Positions 1 through 11,604 of a stretch of 64,000 nucleotides of DNA are shown piece by piece; positions within the stretch are counted from its first letter, which is position 1; each line of letters begins with the position of its first letter. The DNA is from Diphasiastrum complanatum (taxonomy: Eukaryota; Streptophyta; Lycopodiopsida; Lycopodiales; Lycopodiaceae), in assembly GCA_029204225.1 (NCBI GenBank), contig CM055101.1:57472920-57536919 (forward strand), written 5' to 3'. The notes under the pieces were generated by a model, which saw only the letters and a program-made list of their open reading frames with translations, had not been told where the DNA came from and made no database searches. The position numbers and the translations under genes were made by a program.

Positions 1-1811
1 GTTGATTGGCAAGAATTGAGAGAGGGAAACCAATCATAGATGAGATCCGGGAATTATGCCAAGTTATGCTAGTGAATATGGCAAAATGGCATGAGGTTTC
101 TAGTTCAACTTTTTGGAAGTTAGAACCTACCAAGGTCAGGGACACTTGGAGCGGCATCTCAAGGTGAGAATCAACAATGGCATTGTCAGATTCGGTGGTT
201 GTGGTTGCTTCACATGTTTTTGCAAAGAAATGTCACAATTGGAGAGACATTTACACTAGCTTGTTATTGGCGACAATGCAATGATGGCGGTCACAAGGTG
301 AAGGATGTCAATGGTAAGGTCAGCTGGATAAGCCAAAGTGGAAAATTGGTAACAAGAAGCAACAAGCAGGATATGTGTGGTGCTATGGAACTTAGTAATC
401 CATGATCAGAATGCCTTGATGGTGAGTTGGATTCTATGGCAAGAGAGACCCCTTGACTTATAGGTCAAAGCTTGCTAGCTTGTTTTTTTGTGAAGAGTCC
501 AAGTTGATATATGATCCATATTCTTTGTGAATGCTTGTCAAAGCATGTAACCTATAGGAGAAAGCTCATGAGATGTACGAGATTAATCAAAGCCTTTGGA
601 AGACATGTATGCTTGGTGCATGAAGGATGAATGTAGCTTGGCAAGGCAAGGCAAACTGGAATGGATGGTTTTGGATGGGACACTTGGACATGGATGTATC
701 TCTTGGAGGTACATGGTGCATTCGACTACATCTCAGGGCAGGTGCATGGAGCTATGGATGCATGGGTATTGTAGTAGTGGATCTACCTATGAAAAAGGTG
801 TATGGTACATGAGGATATCTTCTTCAACAAGTAGTGATCATCAGTTGAAATGTTTGTCATTCGTGTTGGTTGCATGAATGTGATTGCTTGCATGTGACTT
901 TGTCATGAAACTTTGAGTCTTTTGTGACTAGACGTAGATCTAAGTTGGAGTTTTAATTGGTTATGCATTTGCTACTAAAAAGAAAAGCAAAGTACTCATT
1001 TGATGCTCAATGACTTGTTGACATATCTACTATCTGATTTTCTAGTGAGGGTATAATCTTAGTGAAAGTAAGATTTCCTCAAGTTGAGCCATAGTCGCTC
1101 ATTGCTATCAGCGTTATGAGGTTGTCTTGTCAGCGTTTGATAGGATGTCAGCCTAGTAAGATGGGGATGACAATCTCATGATGGCAGTGAGGTTTCTCAG
1201 TGTGAGTCTTGTGTCTCACGTGGTCCACTTGTGTTTCAAGTTGGATGGTGAATACGTCAAGTTAAGAGTGTGGCAGACTCTTGTTGAGAGCATGGTGTTT
1301 GGTTGATACTTTGTGAAGTCAAGTGCTTTGACTGTGTACTTGAGTGTGAGTCGAGTACAGGTAGCAAGAAAATTGCATATGATCAATATGGACACTCCAG
1401 GACATGGCTACACATTTTTATTCGAATACTCTTATCACATTTGAGCTTAGATTTGATTTAATTTATTTATGAAAGCTTCAAAATGTGATACTGTAATAAG
1501 TGTACAGTTAGTTTGATACTTAAATCATACTTGAGTTTGAGAGAGGAGTTAGAGTTAGTAAGCTCAACTGTGATTGGACTTTTAGTGTAGTTAACAGTTG
1601 TTATGTACTGATTCAGTTTGGTAGGCTTTAGTTGAAAAGCCAGCCCGGGGGCTTGTCCCGGGTCGATAACGGGTTTTACCTGTATATAGGCTAAAATGCC
1701 ACGTAGACGCCAATAGTGAATTTCATGCATTTATTAGGTCTATGCCACATGGCATCCCCATGCTAAAGGGGACCATCGCTTGTATATGAACAGTTTCTCT
1801 TTGTAATAAAG
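1..1811. other. No recognisable gene
   Basis: The short open frames here (for example 199-405 and 596-877) show no family motifs and have low-complexity compositions. A TATA-like stretch at about 1681-1690 following a GC-rich patch at 1640-1665 is reminiscent of an LTR promoter, but no LTR partner, PBS or polyprotein was found. It is probably degenerate repeat DNA. Confidence 0.4.
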
Positions 1812-1913
1812 ATGCTTTTGCTTTGTGAGCTCTTTGCTTTATGTGGATGCTTTTACTTGTGGATGTTGTTTTATGGTTTCGATGGTAGTACAACTGAGTT
1901 TACTTTTACACAT

Positions 1914-2904
1914 AGAAAATCAAATTCTCTATGTGTATTACAACTGAGTTTACTTTTACACATAGAAAATTTGATGCTCCCTCCTTATTTATCTTTTAGA
2001 AAGAATGTTCAGGCTCCAATGCCGACTGCAACAATCAAAATACAAATATCAATAAATCCTTACTTATTAAAGCAATGCCGACTGCAACAATCCAAATTAA
2101 AGCAACAAAAACAAACGAGCAATCCTCACTTATTCTCATATGGAATCAAATAAAATTTTGCCACTGGATTGCATTCGATGAGATATACAGCCTTATCAAA
2201 ATTGCTTCTTTTGTCTTCATTGCTCCCATAAAAAATGGACTAACAACAAAAACTACACCATGAGAATCAGAACTAATACTATCCTACAAAAAGCATCCTT
2301 CGGCTTTTACTATTACATCTGTAATCTTCTGGTGTTTTATCTTTAAGCTCGGCACAAATTCTGGGGCCTAATCTAAAGCTTCTATGTGAATCTGGAAGAA
2401 AGAAAGAAATCAAAATAATTGCCCAAGTAGATCAATTTTATTAGCTAAGTGGGCCTCGTAACTGATTATAATGGTCAGAATAAAAAAAAACTTGAGCGGG
2501 ATTCATATGGAATTTTGACAACAAGATTATATACAGGAGCGAGAAGAGAAATAGATATAATATTTACAGATCTCTCGGTTATTTTGTTGAGCTCCTCTTG
2601 GGTAATCATCACTTTCGTGTGAAGAAACCTTCTGAGGAGCTAGACGAATAACACCGAGGAGGAGAGGGCGATTCTGGGTCTGAATCAGATTCTCCAACAT
2701 CTGATTCAAACCTCATGCGAGGTCTCTTCATAGGGATAACTCAAGGAGGAAGAGAAACAACTGGCTTTCGAGATCCAAGTTTCTTGGTTTCAGGCTGTCT
2801 CTTTGTCCTCCTAGAGGTACTCGACAAGTTTGTTCTATTCAGAGGCAGGTCTCTAGAGGTGTTGGCGTTATCCACATGTAGACCATAATAACGATCCCAA
2901 AGTC
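1914..2904 (-). pseudogene. C-terminal region of H3-unit gene, copy 1
   Basis: This directly follows the H3-fold segment on the minus strand. One frame (2741-2944) carries a Ser/Thr/Arg-rich linker with the basic cluster TSRRTKRQPETKK; after a stop the same frame resumes with a KRPRM cluster and then an acidic stretch ending SDPESPSPPR. Further on (toward 2100) come the degenerate counterparts of conserved segments such as NYFDFFLPDSHRSFRLGP, seen more clearly in copy 3. Several stops and frameshifts break it. No family is recognised. The basic clusters would suit nuclear localisation, which fits a histone fusion, but this is inference. Homology to the other copies stops near 1914. Confidence 0.55.
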
Positions 2905-3245
2905 TTATGAGAATGATGGGAATCTGTTGGCATGATGGTGACACGCCTTACCATGCATTCTCAAAAGACAGGTATCCTCAAAAAACTGGGCCAAAAAGTC
3001 TTCTATAGCACCTTGTAAGGCCTGCATGGCTGTCACGGCAAAACGAACATCTAGCCCAAGTGACAGAGTGACATTCTTGATAGATCGGCTGAAAGGAGCC
3101 CTAGGGATCAACAGTTCAGTTGATCTCTTATCTCCCTCAGCCAGACCTGCTTTCTACCACGTCTACGGCCAGTACCAGGGGGAACACAGGCATGGGATGG
3201 CTGTATAATGGTTATGACACGGGCAGTAGATTTGGTCCTAGCCAT
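2905..3245 (-). pseudogene. Histone H3-fold gene (CENH3-like?), copy 1, frameshifted
   Basis: The ATG at 3245 opens with MARTKSTAR, almost the canonical H3 N-terminus, then a short divergent tail and LREIR, as at the start of the H3 alphaN helix. A frameshift just after LREIRDQLN moves the rest to another frame (3111-2905): LLIPRAPFSR (H3 LLIRKLPFQR), LDVRF, TAMQALQ, EDFLAQFFEDTCLL and MHGK. A one-base insertion then breaks the RVTIMP-type end that is intact in copy 4. The H3 core aligns helix by helix. LIP at the start of alpha1 and A-x-EDFL in alpha2 resemble plant CENH3, while the N-terminus resembles canonical H3. There is no intron inside the fold, unlike typical plant CENH3 genes. Disabled as it stands. 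Confidence 0.8.
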
Positions 3246-4138
3246 CATTCTTAGAATAAAAATAAATAAATTAGAAAAAAAAAGTTTGAATCCATGCGCA
3301 GGGAATGAAAACAAAAGAATTTGCGATCAGAAGACGCTTGAGATCGATACCAGAACTGAATATCGGTTTCGAGCACAAGATAGATAGAGAATATGAAGAA
3401 TTGCACTTGAAAGCGATATTGGAATCACAACAATATCGGTCTCGAGCGCACGGTGAGAAGGTGGAGTATTTTGCGAAGAGAGAGCGCGCTTGAGAGTAAT
3501 ATTGGGAGCGAAAACCAAAAATTTTACGAAAAAAAATAAAAATTCCAAGGGTGTATATATAGGAGATTTTCACACGTGTGCAAAAAATGGATGATGACAC
3601 GTGTCGGCATCTAACTGGTCCACATTGATTGTTCATACTGATAATGATGACTCAATTATGAGGCCACATGGGTCGAGGACACATGCACGAATCAGATTTT
3701 GACATGTGTCATTTGGCACGTGATAGTCGTCAGATTCATTGTCTATATGACGGAATATGAATGACCAATCATGCGACAACACGTGTCCTTTTGAAACTCT
3801 TCCACACGTGCAAATTTTTTTTATAAATAGGTCATTTTTTATGTGGATTTTCACGCAAATTTTTGATTTCTTATCCGGATATCAATTTCAAGTGCGCCCA
3901 TTCCACTGTCTACGTTCCGTTGACAATCTTGCGCCTGGAACCAATACTGCATAGTCTGGTATCGCATTCAAGCGCGTCTTACATCTTTTTTTTTCTAATC
4001 TTTGTACACGTGCTCGGATCCGATACCCTATGTTCTTATATCTCTTTCGAGCGCACATTGCCTTGAGATTCTTGTCTAACCTACATTTTGCGCTTGAGTG
4101 CAATATTGAAAATTTCACATTTGTTTTTTTTGCTCAGA
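3246..4138. promoter_or_regulatory. Divergent promoter and leaders, copy 1
   Basis: This 0.9-kb gap lies between the H3 ATG (leftward) and the ORF A ATG (rightward). TATA-like boxes face outward: 3551-3562 (leftward) and 3822-3830 (rightward). The 260 bp between them holds several ACGTG cores (about 3573, 3597, 3717, 3780, 3804), as in G-box/ABRE sites. The flanking predicted leaders (about 3340-3510 and 3880-4115) hold repeated copies, in both orientations, of a motif close to AATATCGCTCTCAAGCGC. Confidence 0.6.
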
Positions 4139-4645
4139 ATGTCTAATTTCGATTCTAGTTTGCTTTCTGTTTTTCATGAATTTGGTATTAGTGATAATTT
4201 AGAGTATTTCAAATCCTTTCTTTTTCTTTTCTTTTTATTTATTCTTATTATTGAGGATCCTGGTGTGGAAGCATTTTTTGAGATTTATCTCAAATTTAAG
4301 TCTCTGATCAGTACTCCCTTATGTAGATTTTAGAATAAGGACATGATTCGATATCAGGACCTGGTGGCACTTGACAAGCATAGCTATAAAGCTAAGCTTG
4401 ACAGAATGTTCACCAAGTTACATAATGATTTCAAGTCTGTAGATGAGTGCCCAATTCACAATAAAAAATATAGATTTGTTGATTTTCAGTCTGCATTTGT
4501 TTCTTTTCTTTTGTTAAATATTTCTGACGATTCGAAAGCTGGCCCTTCCACTTCTAAAACCGTGGCAAGTTTTCTTAAACCGGTATCTTTAAATACTCAT
4601 TTTTTAAACAAGCAAATGAACCTTTTTATGAGTAGAAGACTTTAA
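4139..4645 (+). pseudogene. ORF A, copy 1 (unknown family, one in-frame stop)
   Basis: The 168-codon frame starts MSNFDSSLLSVFHEF. One TAG at 4331 interrupts it in phase, and it resumes 9 bases later with DMIRYQDLVALDKHSYKAK, ending MNLFMSRRL. No conserved domain is recognised. The second half is rich in Lys/His/Asp and contains DECPIHNKKYRFVDFQ; the first half has a hydrophobic stretch (FLFLFFLFILII) that could be membrane-prone. Near-identity to the mirrored copy at 61333-61841 shows recent common origin, not necessarily selection. It is transcribed away from the H3 gene, from a shared promoter region. Confidence 0.5.
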
Positions 4646-4743
4646 AAAATTGAGAAGCTTTATAAAATGCAAGTTTTTTGAGGATAACTCAAAAGAAATT
4701 TCCTTAGCATTGAACACTATCCTTTCGATTTGCATGTATGACA

Positions 4744-5392
4744 TGTGAGAAATTTCAACTAGTTTAGTCAAGATTGATTATAGTTTGATAAATTTCCAAG
4801 TACACAATTGAGGTCAATTTTCATATTAGACTTAGAGTTTGACTTTTTAAAGTTATATTAGTCTAAAAGCAGTTGAATAAACACTTTTAAAAAGTGTGGA
4901 AAATTATAGAACACGAGTTTTGGAGGGATTCAATTTGAGTAGTAGATACATTGAATCTAGTCACAAAAATAATATGATTTTCATTATGGAGGAAAACCAA
5001 AGTTTGAATTTAGGTTTGGACCTGCTATAAAAGGATGTAACTCATGGGAAGAGAGGACATTCTCTCTCTCTTATCTCATTCATGCTTATACATGGTTCTC
5101 TTGAGTTCTACTATCCATTGGTGCACTATACTTGTGATATCTTGCAATTCTATGTGTAGAATGTTCATTAATTGCTATTTTCAGATCCACACGTGTGAAA
5201 TACAGTAGCTTACTATTTTTTTATAGACATCAACATTATTTTATGTTTTTATTGATGTTTGATCAAGAGCTATTAGAGTTTGCATCTCATTCATAGTGTT
5301 TATCCAACATTGGCAAGATTGGTGATTTGCTTGTCTTTCTACTCAAAGATCAAAGGAACATTTTGGATCTTAATCATCTGGAATTCTTCACA
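4744..5392 (+). repeat. Copia 5' LTR (649 bp)
   Basis: It begins TGTGAGAAATTTC and ends TTCTTCACA, with short inverted ends, immediately before a tRNA-iMet primer-binding site. A near-identical LTR lies at 60597-61235 in reverse. No 3' LTR exists because the element is truncated after Gag. Confidence 0.75.
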
Positions 5393-5404
5393 TGGTATCA
5401 GAGC
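5393..5404 (+). promoter_or_regulatory. Primer-binding site (tRNA-iMet type)
   Basis: TGGTATCAGAGC directly follows the LTR. This is the usual plant copia primer-binding sequence. Confidence 0.85.
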
Positions 5405-6010
5405 TTGTGTTTCAAATTATGAAGGAAACATTCACAAGTATCAATGATTTGGAGAAGATATCAATACTAGAGCATGCTAGATTTGATTCTACCCCAAAAT
5501 CGAGTTTCTTGCATATGTAGATTGGATCTTTTCTAGATCAAAACGCTAAATAGGGTTATATTCTTAATCAATTCCGATTTTCGCCACATTAATTGTTGAA
5601 TTTGGCAATTTTTAGAGCATTGGAAAAGCCTAAGTGGTGGCTACAAGATTGCATATCAAGTTTTACAATTGCATGTAGATTTTGAAATAATCAATTTTTT
5701 GTGATTTTGTCAAAACTCTAATTTTGTTGGATCTCTACATTGTGAGGTTACTGAACTTCATTTGAGTGTGTTTCAATCTTAGGAAGTGGCAAGAGTCATT
5801 AGATTGAGGATAGATCATAGGTTGATCAAGATTTCACTATTCTATGTGTTGATTTGCTTGGTATAAGTGCTACAAGAGAATTGAGAAGCTTTATATGTTT
5901 GTGATTTCCTTTTGAACACATTTGTTGTTGTTTAGAGGAGTCCTTTGTGCATTGAAATAGGTTGAAAGAGAGGATCAGGTCATTGCTACATCACTACATC
6001 AAGTTGAGTC

Positions 6011-6190
6011 ATGTTGGAAGCCAATGATAGGCTTACCTCAACTAACTATTCATTGTGGAAAGTGAGGATGAAATCACTTCTTGAGATGAATGATATTTTG
6101 GATATTGTTGTAGGTTTGGAGGAGAGGCCAGCAACACAACAAGATCAAATAAGGTATGACAAGAGGGCCAAAAGGGCTCTACACATGATA
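6011..6190 (+). pseudogene. Copia Gag N-terminal fragment
   Basis: About 60 residues (LTSTNYSLWKVRMKSLLE ... KRAKRALHMI) match the N-terminus of the Gag of the intact element at 36038. The reading breaks abruptly at about 6190, where gene E sequence begins in mid-gene. Everything from Gag onward, including the 3' LTR, is missing. The mirrored copy on the right ends after the same residue. Confidence 0.75.
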
Positions 6191-6998
6191 CATTCCTGAT
6201 ACAAAAGAAAATTTTGGACAAATAGTCCCAATTCCATTACCTAGTTTTGAAAGTGATGAATGGATTGCACCAGATGTTGCAGTTTCAGAATCATTTCGTT
6301 GCAAGATATATAATGATGTAAACAATTCATTAAAGATAAGCACGAGATCAAAAACAGTCAGATTGAGTTGGTTTATTTTCTTGAATATATTTGTGGATTT
6401 CTTTTAAAGTGTCAATGTACACAAAATCTCAACAATGTTTGTATGCAAAAAGCTATCAGATAGACTATTATCTGAACTTATGGATGAAGGATGGGACAAA
6501 AGATCAGATGGAGAAATAGAATGCAGAATTAAAATGTCTTCCATGTGCTTCTGTTATCAAATTGAAAAACAAATGTTGAGCTTATGCTTCCATTATCAAA
6601 GATGGAAAAAAAAAATAAAGGTAAATGGGTGCCACTCGATCAAGGCTTGGAAGCCAGTGGACATTCAAAACCAAAAAATATGAAATTATATACAATGATG
6701 TCATTTTGACATGCGTTGAGGTGGAAGAAGATTGGAGCCTAAATTACATCAGGCAGGAACTATTGCTCCTACGAGATGATGTACTTTCAGACTTCAGATT
6801 TGTTTTCAATAATAAACTCGTAAGTAACTATAATCACTTGATTCTTTATGAATAGTTTCAATCAAAACTTTCTAATACAATTTCTATATTTATTGTAACT
6901 CAAATTGTATTAGTTTTATGCAGGTACGTAAAAGACATGAGATCGAGATCAAATGCAGAGATATTGGCGAAACGATCACATTTATGGAAGAACACTGA
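6191..6998 (+). pseudogene. Gene E, left copy (unknown family, two exons seen)
   Basis: The frame joins in mid-gene at YIPDTK, right against the copia break, and continues with FGQIVPIPLPSFESDEWIAP, ELMDEGWDKRSDGEIE and a C-terminal module (WSLNYIRQELLLL, DFRFVFNNK). A clean intron follows: donor GTAAGT at 6820, acceptor TGCAG at 6923 (104 bp). The last exon (6924-6998) encodes VRKRHEIEIKC to MEEH and a stop. Stops and a frameshift at a poly-A run near 6608 break the main exon. The intron shows these copies arose by DNA duplication, not retroposition. I do not recognise the family. Confidence 0.55.
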
Positions 6999-7079
6999 TA
7001 TTCACTATCAACAAACGGGTTGTTTACCTGTAAAATGATTGTATCTTTCTTTTTTTTTGTATCTCTATTCAGAAATGGA

Positions 7080-7395
7080 TTACTATTCAGTAATTTTTTC
7101 TATATTTTTTGTGTCACTATCAAGAACTAATAAGAGAACAGTTTCCTCTTCTATAATCTCGTCTTCCTCTATTTCGGGAAGGACTTCTAGGCCTTTTAAG
7201 ACAAGAAGCCTCTCTGCTATAATATCGCCTTCCTCTGTATTGGGAAGGACTTCTATTCTTTTTTTATCATGTAAAATAATATCTGCATCTTGAGAAACCT
7301 GAGAGGCTATTAAGGTAGGAGCAGCTTGCTTTTAAGGGCCCTTGATTTCAGGTGCAATGCTTACACCATTCTGTACATAGGTTCTGATCAATTCT
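7080..7395 (-). pseudogene. ORF D, left copy
   Basis: On the minus strand this matches the intact 102-codon ORF at 56435-56743: start region RTYVQNGVSIA, two LP-x-x-EE repeats (EVLPNTEEGDIIAER and EVLPEIEEDEIIEE) and end DTKNIEKITE. One in-frame stop follows KGP. Conservative substitutions between the copies hint that it was once coding. Function unknown. Confidence 0.45.
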
Positions 7396-7599
7396 TGTCA
7401 AAATCTATATACATCGTCAGTAGTATACAACTCAAGAGTGAATTGTCATCACAATCAGCAAATTGCAAACAATGATAGTAAAAATATATGAATCAGAATG
7501 AAAGAAATTACAAATGAACAGAATATTATCTTTTCAATATCTAAATCCACTTGTAAATTATACCACTCAAAAAAAAGTTTTGTATTATACAGGACGAAC

Positions 7600-8749
7600 T
7601 ATGCACAACTGACAGCGTCCATTTGCTGTACACACTGCATATATTGAACAAAAATTAGTAATATTATGATAGAAACTTTATTTATGCTATGATGATATAT
7701 TTAAACTACAAAAAAATACATGCATATCAGAGATAAATAGAATATACCTTGAGAGATTTTATGGTTATCTCTCCAATTGAGATTGCCGTTGTCTATATTT
7801 CTCGAACGACATCATGAAGTAGAAAATCAAATTCTCTAGGTGTATTACAACTGAGTTTACTTTTACACATAGAAAATTTGATACTCCTTCCTTATTTATC
7901 TTTATAGAAAGAATGTTCAGGCTCCAATGCCAACTGCAACAATCAAAATACAAATATCAATAAATCCATAGTTATTAAAGCAATGCCGACTAAAACAATC
8001 CAAATTAAAGCAACAAAAACTTATTCTCATATGGAATGAAATAAAATTTTGCCACTGGATTGCATTCGATGAGATATAGAGCCTTATCAAAATTGGCTTC
8101 TTTTGCCCTCATCGCTCCCATAAAAAATGGACTAACAACAAAAACTACACCATGAGAATCGGAACTAATACTATCCTGCAAAAAGCATCCTTCGGCTTCT
8201 ACTATTACATCTGTAGTCTCTGGTGTTTTATCTTTAAGCTCGACACAAAATTTGGGACCTAATCTAAAGCTTCTATGTGAATCTGGAAGAAAGAAATCAA
8301 AATAATTGCCGAGAAGATCAAATTTATTAGCTAAGTAAGCCTCGTACTAGTTATAATGGTCAGAATAAAAAAAAAATTGAGCAGGATCGTATGGAATTCT
8401 GACAAAAAGATTATGTACAGTACTAGAAAGAGAAGTAGATACAATATTTACAGACTTCTTGGTTATTTTGTCGAGCTCCTCTTGGGTACTCATCACTTTT
8501 GGTGAAGAAACCTTCTGAGGAGCTGGAAGAATAACACGAGGAGGAGAGGGTGATTCTCCGTTTGAATCAAATTCTCCAGCATCTGATTCAGAGCTCATGC
8601 AAGGTCTCTTGGCAGGGATAACTCAAGGAAGAAGAGAAACAGTTGGCCTTCAAAATCCAGCCCTTTTGGTTTCAGGCTACTTCTTTTTCCTCCTAGAAGT
8701 AGTCAGCAAGTTTGTTCTATTTAGAGGCAAGTCTCTTGAGGTGCTCGCG
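7600..8749 (-). pseudogene. C-terminal region of H3-unit gene, copy 2
   Basis: From the H3 segment toward lower coordinates: linker DNASTSRDLPLNR, basic run SRRKK, then an acidic ESD...SPSPPRV block, QEELDKITKKSVNIVST, VRIPYDPAQ, and after a stop YEAYLANK to FRLGPKFCVELKDKTPE and NFDKALYLIECNPV. An exon near 7760-7960 is followed by intron-like AT-rich DNA. Several stops are present. Parallel to copies 1, 3 and 4; family unknown. Confidence 0.5.
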
Positions 8750-8908
8750 TTATCCACATGCAGACCATAATAACGATCCCGAAGTCTTATGAAAATGATG
8801 AAAATTTGTTGGCATGATGGTGACGTGCTTATCATGCATTGCCAAAAGACAGGTATCCTCAAAAAACTGGGCCAAAAAGTCTTCTATAGCACCCTGTAAG
8901 GCCTGCAT
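8750..8908 (-). pseudogene. H3-fold fragment, copy 2 (alpha2 onward only)
   Basis: The first codon is the Met that precedes QALQ in alpha2. The frame encodes ALQGAIEDFLAQFFEDTCLL, then AMHDKHVTIMPT, 52 residues in all. The N-tail, alphaN, alpha1 and loop 1 present in copies 1 and 4 have been deleted, so the upstream leader runs straight into alpha2. Copy 3 has the same fusion. A full nucleosome fold could not form from this piece alone. Confidence 0.75.
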
Positions 8909-9513
8909 GGTTGAGATTGATACCAGAACTAAATATCGGTTTCGAGCGCAAGATAGATAGAGAATATGTGCAGAAAAGAGAGTTGCGCTCGAAAGCGATA
9001 TTGGAATCACAGCAGTATTGGTCTCGAGTGCACGGTGAGAAGGTGGAGTATTTTGCGAAGAGAGAGCGCGCTTGAGAGCGATATTGGGAGCCATAACCGA
9101 AAATTCTACAAAAGAAAATGAAAATTCCAAGGGTGTATATATAGGAAATTTTTGCACATGTGAAAAAAATGGATGATGACACATGTCAAAATCTAACTGG
9201 TCCACGTGGATTGTTCGTACTGGTAATGATGACTCAATTATGAGGCCATGTGGGTAGGGATACGTGCACGAATCAGATTTTGACACGTGTCATTCTGCAC
9301 GTGATAGATGTCAGATCAATCATTGTCTGTACCGCGGAATATTAATGACCAATCATGTGGCAACACGTGTCATTTTGAAACTCTTCCACGTGCAAATGTT
9401 TTTTATAAATAGGTCATTTTTGGCATGGATTTTGACGCAAATTTTTTATTTTTATCTGGATATTGATTTCAAGCGCGCCTTTTCCACGATCTAAGTTTCG
9501 TTGACTATCTTGC
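8909..9513. promoter_or_regulatory. Divergent promoter, copy 2 (truncated)
   Basis: Same architecture as copy 1: TATA at about 9134-9144 (toward H3) and about 9404-9412 (away), ACGTG boxes between, and the ATATCG-AGCGC motif repeats in the H3-side leader (8920-9100). Homology stops in the ORF A leader near 9513, so ORF A is absent. Confidence 0.55.
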
Positions 9514-9539
9514 GCTTGGAACCAGAAAAAAAATAAAAA

Positions 9540-9584
9540 AACATCTTTTTCAAAGGCCCTCTTTGGCCTCTAAGTTTCTCTAAT
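9540..9584 (+). mobile_element. Putative transposon terminus
   Basis: A 40-bp sequence (ATCTTTTTCAAAGGCCC through TTTCTCTAATG) marks the end of the left arm and closely matches 59743-59788. Its reverse complement begins CATTAGAG, as does the TIR of the element at 26342. Probably a DNA-element end; the opposite end was not found. Confidence 0.35.
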
Positions 9585-10150
<566 letters not shown>

Positions 10151-11604
10151 AAGTAGAAATCCAAGGTCAAAGAGGTGTAGTCAACATCATTTTGATTGGA
10201 CCCCTTGTATATCTCCTCCTAATTTGATTGGTTTAGTGACATAAGGACCCTTGATTATGATTGGACCAATTTCATGGATCTTTCACTTTTCATTGGTCAC
10301 ATGACTTTATGACAACACATAGGAAAGTGTCACTAGCCCTCTCCTATCATGTCATGGGTAAAAGCCTAACCTACCTCAAGCTACATCACACACCAAAATT
10401 GGCCTAATCACCTAGTAACATGTGTGCATGGGGTAGAAAAGTCAAAGTACCCTCCAAATTTAAGATTAAGGCCTATTGACTATTCAAACTCTTTATAAAT
10501 GAACTAAACATATTATGGATACCCTCCACATGTGGGAACATGCTCCACACATGTGAGATTTCACTATGTACATGATATTGCAAAAGATCAAGCTAGATTT
10601 TGCGTATTTTTCACACATTGTTCAACTTGGTTCAAAGAAACATAGGATTTGGCATCTTAAGTTATTCTTTTGGAGTGTCCCAAGCTTATCGAGACATCAC
10701 AACATCGTTGATATGAGTAATCACATTATCTTCAACCAATAGATTGATAAAAATAAGTGATCATCGTGCTCTCTTATCATAGCTTTGGCATTGAATTCCA
10801 CCATGGTTGTCGAACACAATGCTATTGCTCATTTGAAAAAATGCCAACCTACACCAAATCACCTTCCTCCAAGTTTGACATAGTTCGGCTAAACATTTCA
10901 TGATCACAAATTCTTGGGATCAACATGTCGCCAGCTTCCTAGGCAATGAAATGGTTAAACTAGGTTTAATAAATGTTGATTTTCTACTTTGGGGTGAACT
11001 CTCGCTCCCAACATACCATACTTTGCAAGTAAAAGCTTTACCGCCTTGTATTTGGGTCGAATCTGGATGGCCCAAATAGTGGGTAGGGAGCCAAAAATTT
11101 CTTAAGTAGTCAATTTTAGACTATTCCTTCGAAGTGAAATAACTGTTCTTGTAAATGAATTTTACCTATTGCCTGCTTCATAGCCTTCAACTTGAAATTC
11201 TTTTATGAAGTTAACAGGCTCCTTGTCCTTCAAATCCATTTAAAACTTCATGATCAAGGAAACCTCCAAGAAAACATAAATTTTACCTTCAAATACTTCA
11301 GTTTGAGCATTTTGAAGGCTGCCTTTCAAGGAAAGTTGTTGCGAGAGAATTCGGGAAGATTTTGGCTATGTAGGGCCTAGGGAAAGTGTGTCCTCCCTCA
11401 TGGATTTTTTTTTCTCTTATTTTTCTTCTCCCAAGCCATGGCCGCTAGTGGAAAGTAGTCCAATTCAATTGGGAATTTCTCATGCTTTAGTGCATGGAGA
11501 AACTTGCCCTCAAATATGCTATTAATGACAACTTTCCAATCACACAAGATTTCCAAAAACACCCTCCCATACATTTTTAGATACCCATAGTTCCCTATTG
11601 TGGC
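10151..11604. other. No recognisable gene
   Basis: AT-rich single-copy-looking sequence with only short open frames and no domain motifs; contains no RNA gene that I can identify. Confidence 0.45.

Larger units (their letters stand above)
1914..9530. repeat. Left arm of giant inverted repeat
   Basis: Read in reverse complement, this block matches 54280-64000 in the same order: H3 unit copy 1 (matches copy 4), truncated copia fragment, gene E, ORF D, H3 unit copy 2 (matches copy 3). Translated segments on the two sides are almost identical; a 100-codon frame at 4343-4645 differs from 61333-61635 by one residue. The left arm lacks the 57.9-59.8 kb insertion found on the right. About 44 kb separates the arms. 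Confidence 0.85.

Noticed and set aside
8750-9286. A 178-codon minus-strand frame running through the promoter into the H3 fragment
   Set aside because: It spans the TATA box and repeated motif region; the equivalent frame in copy 3 is closed by a stop before the H3 part. Only the last 52 codons are H3-related.
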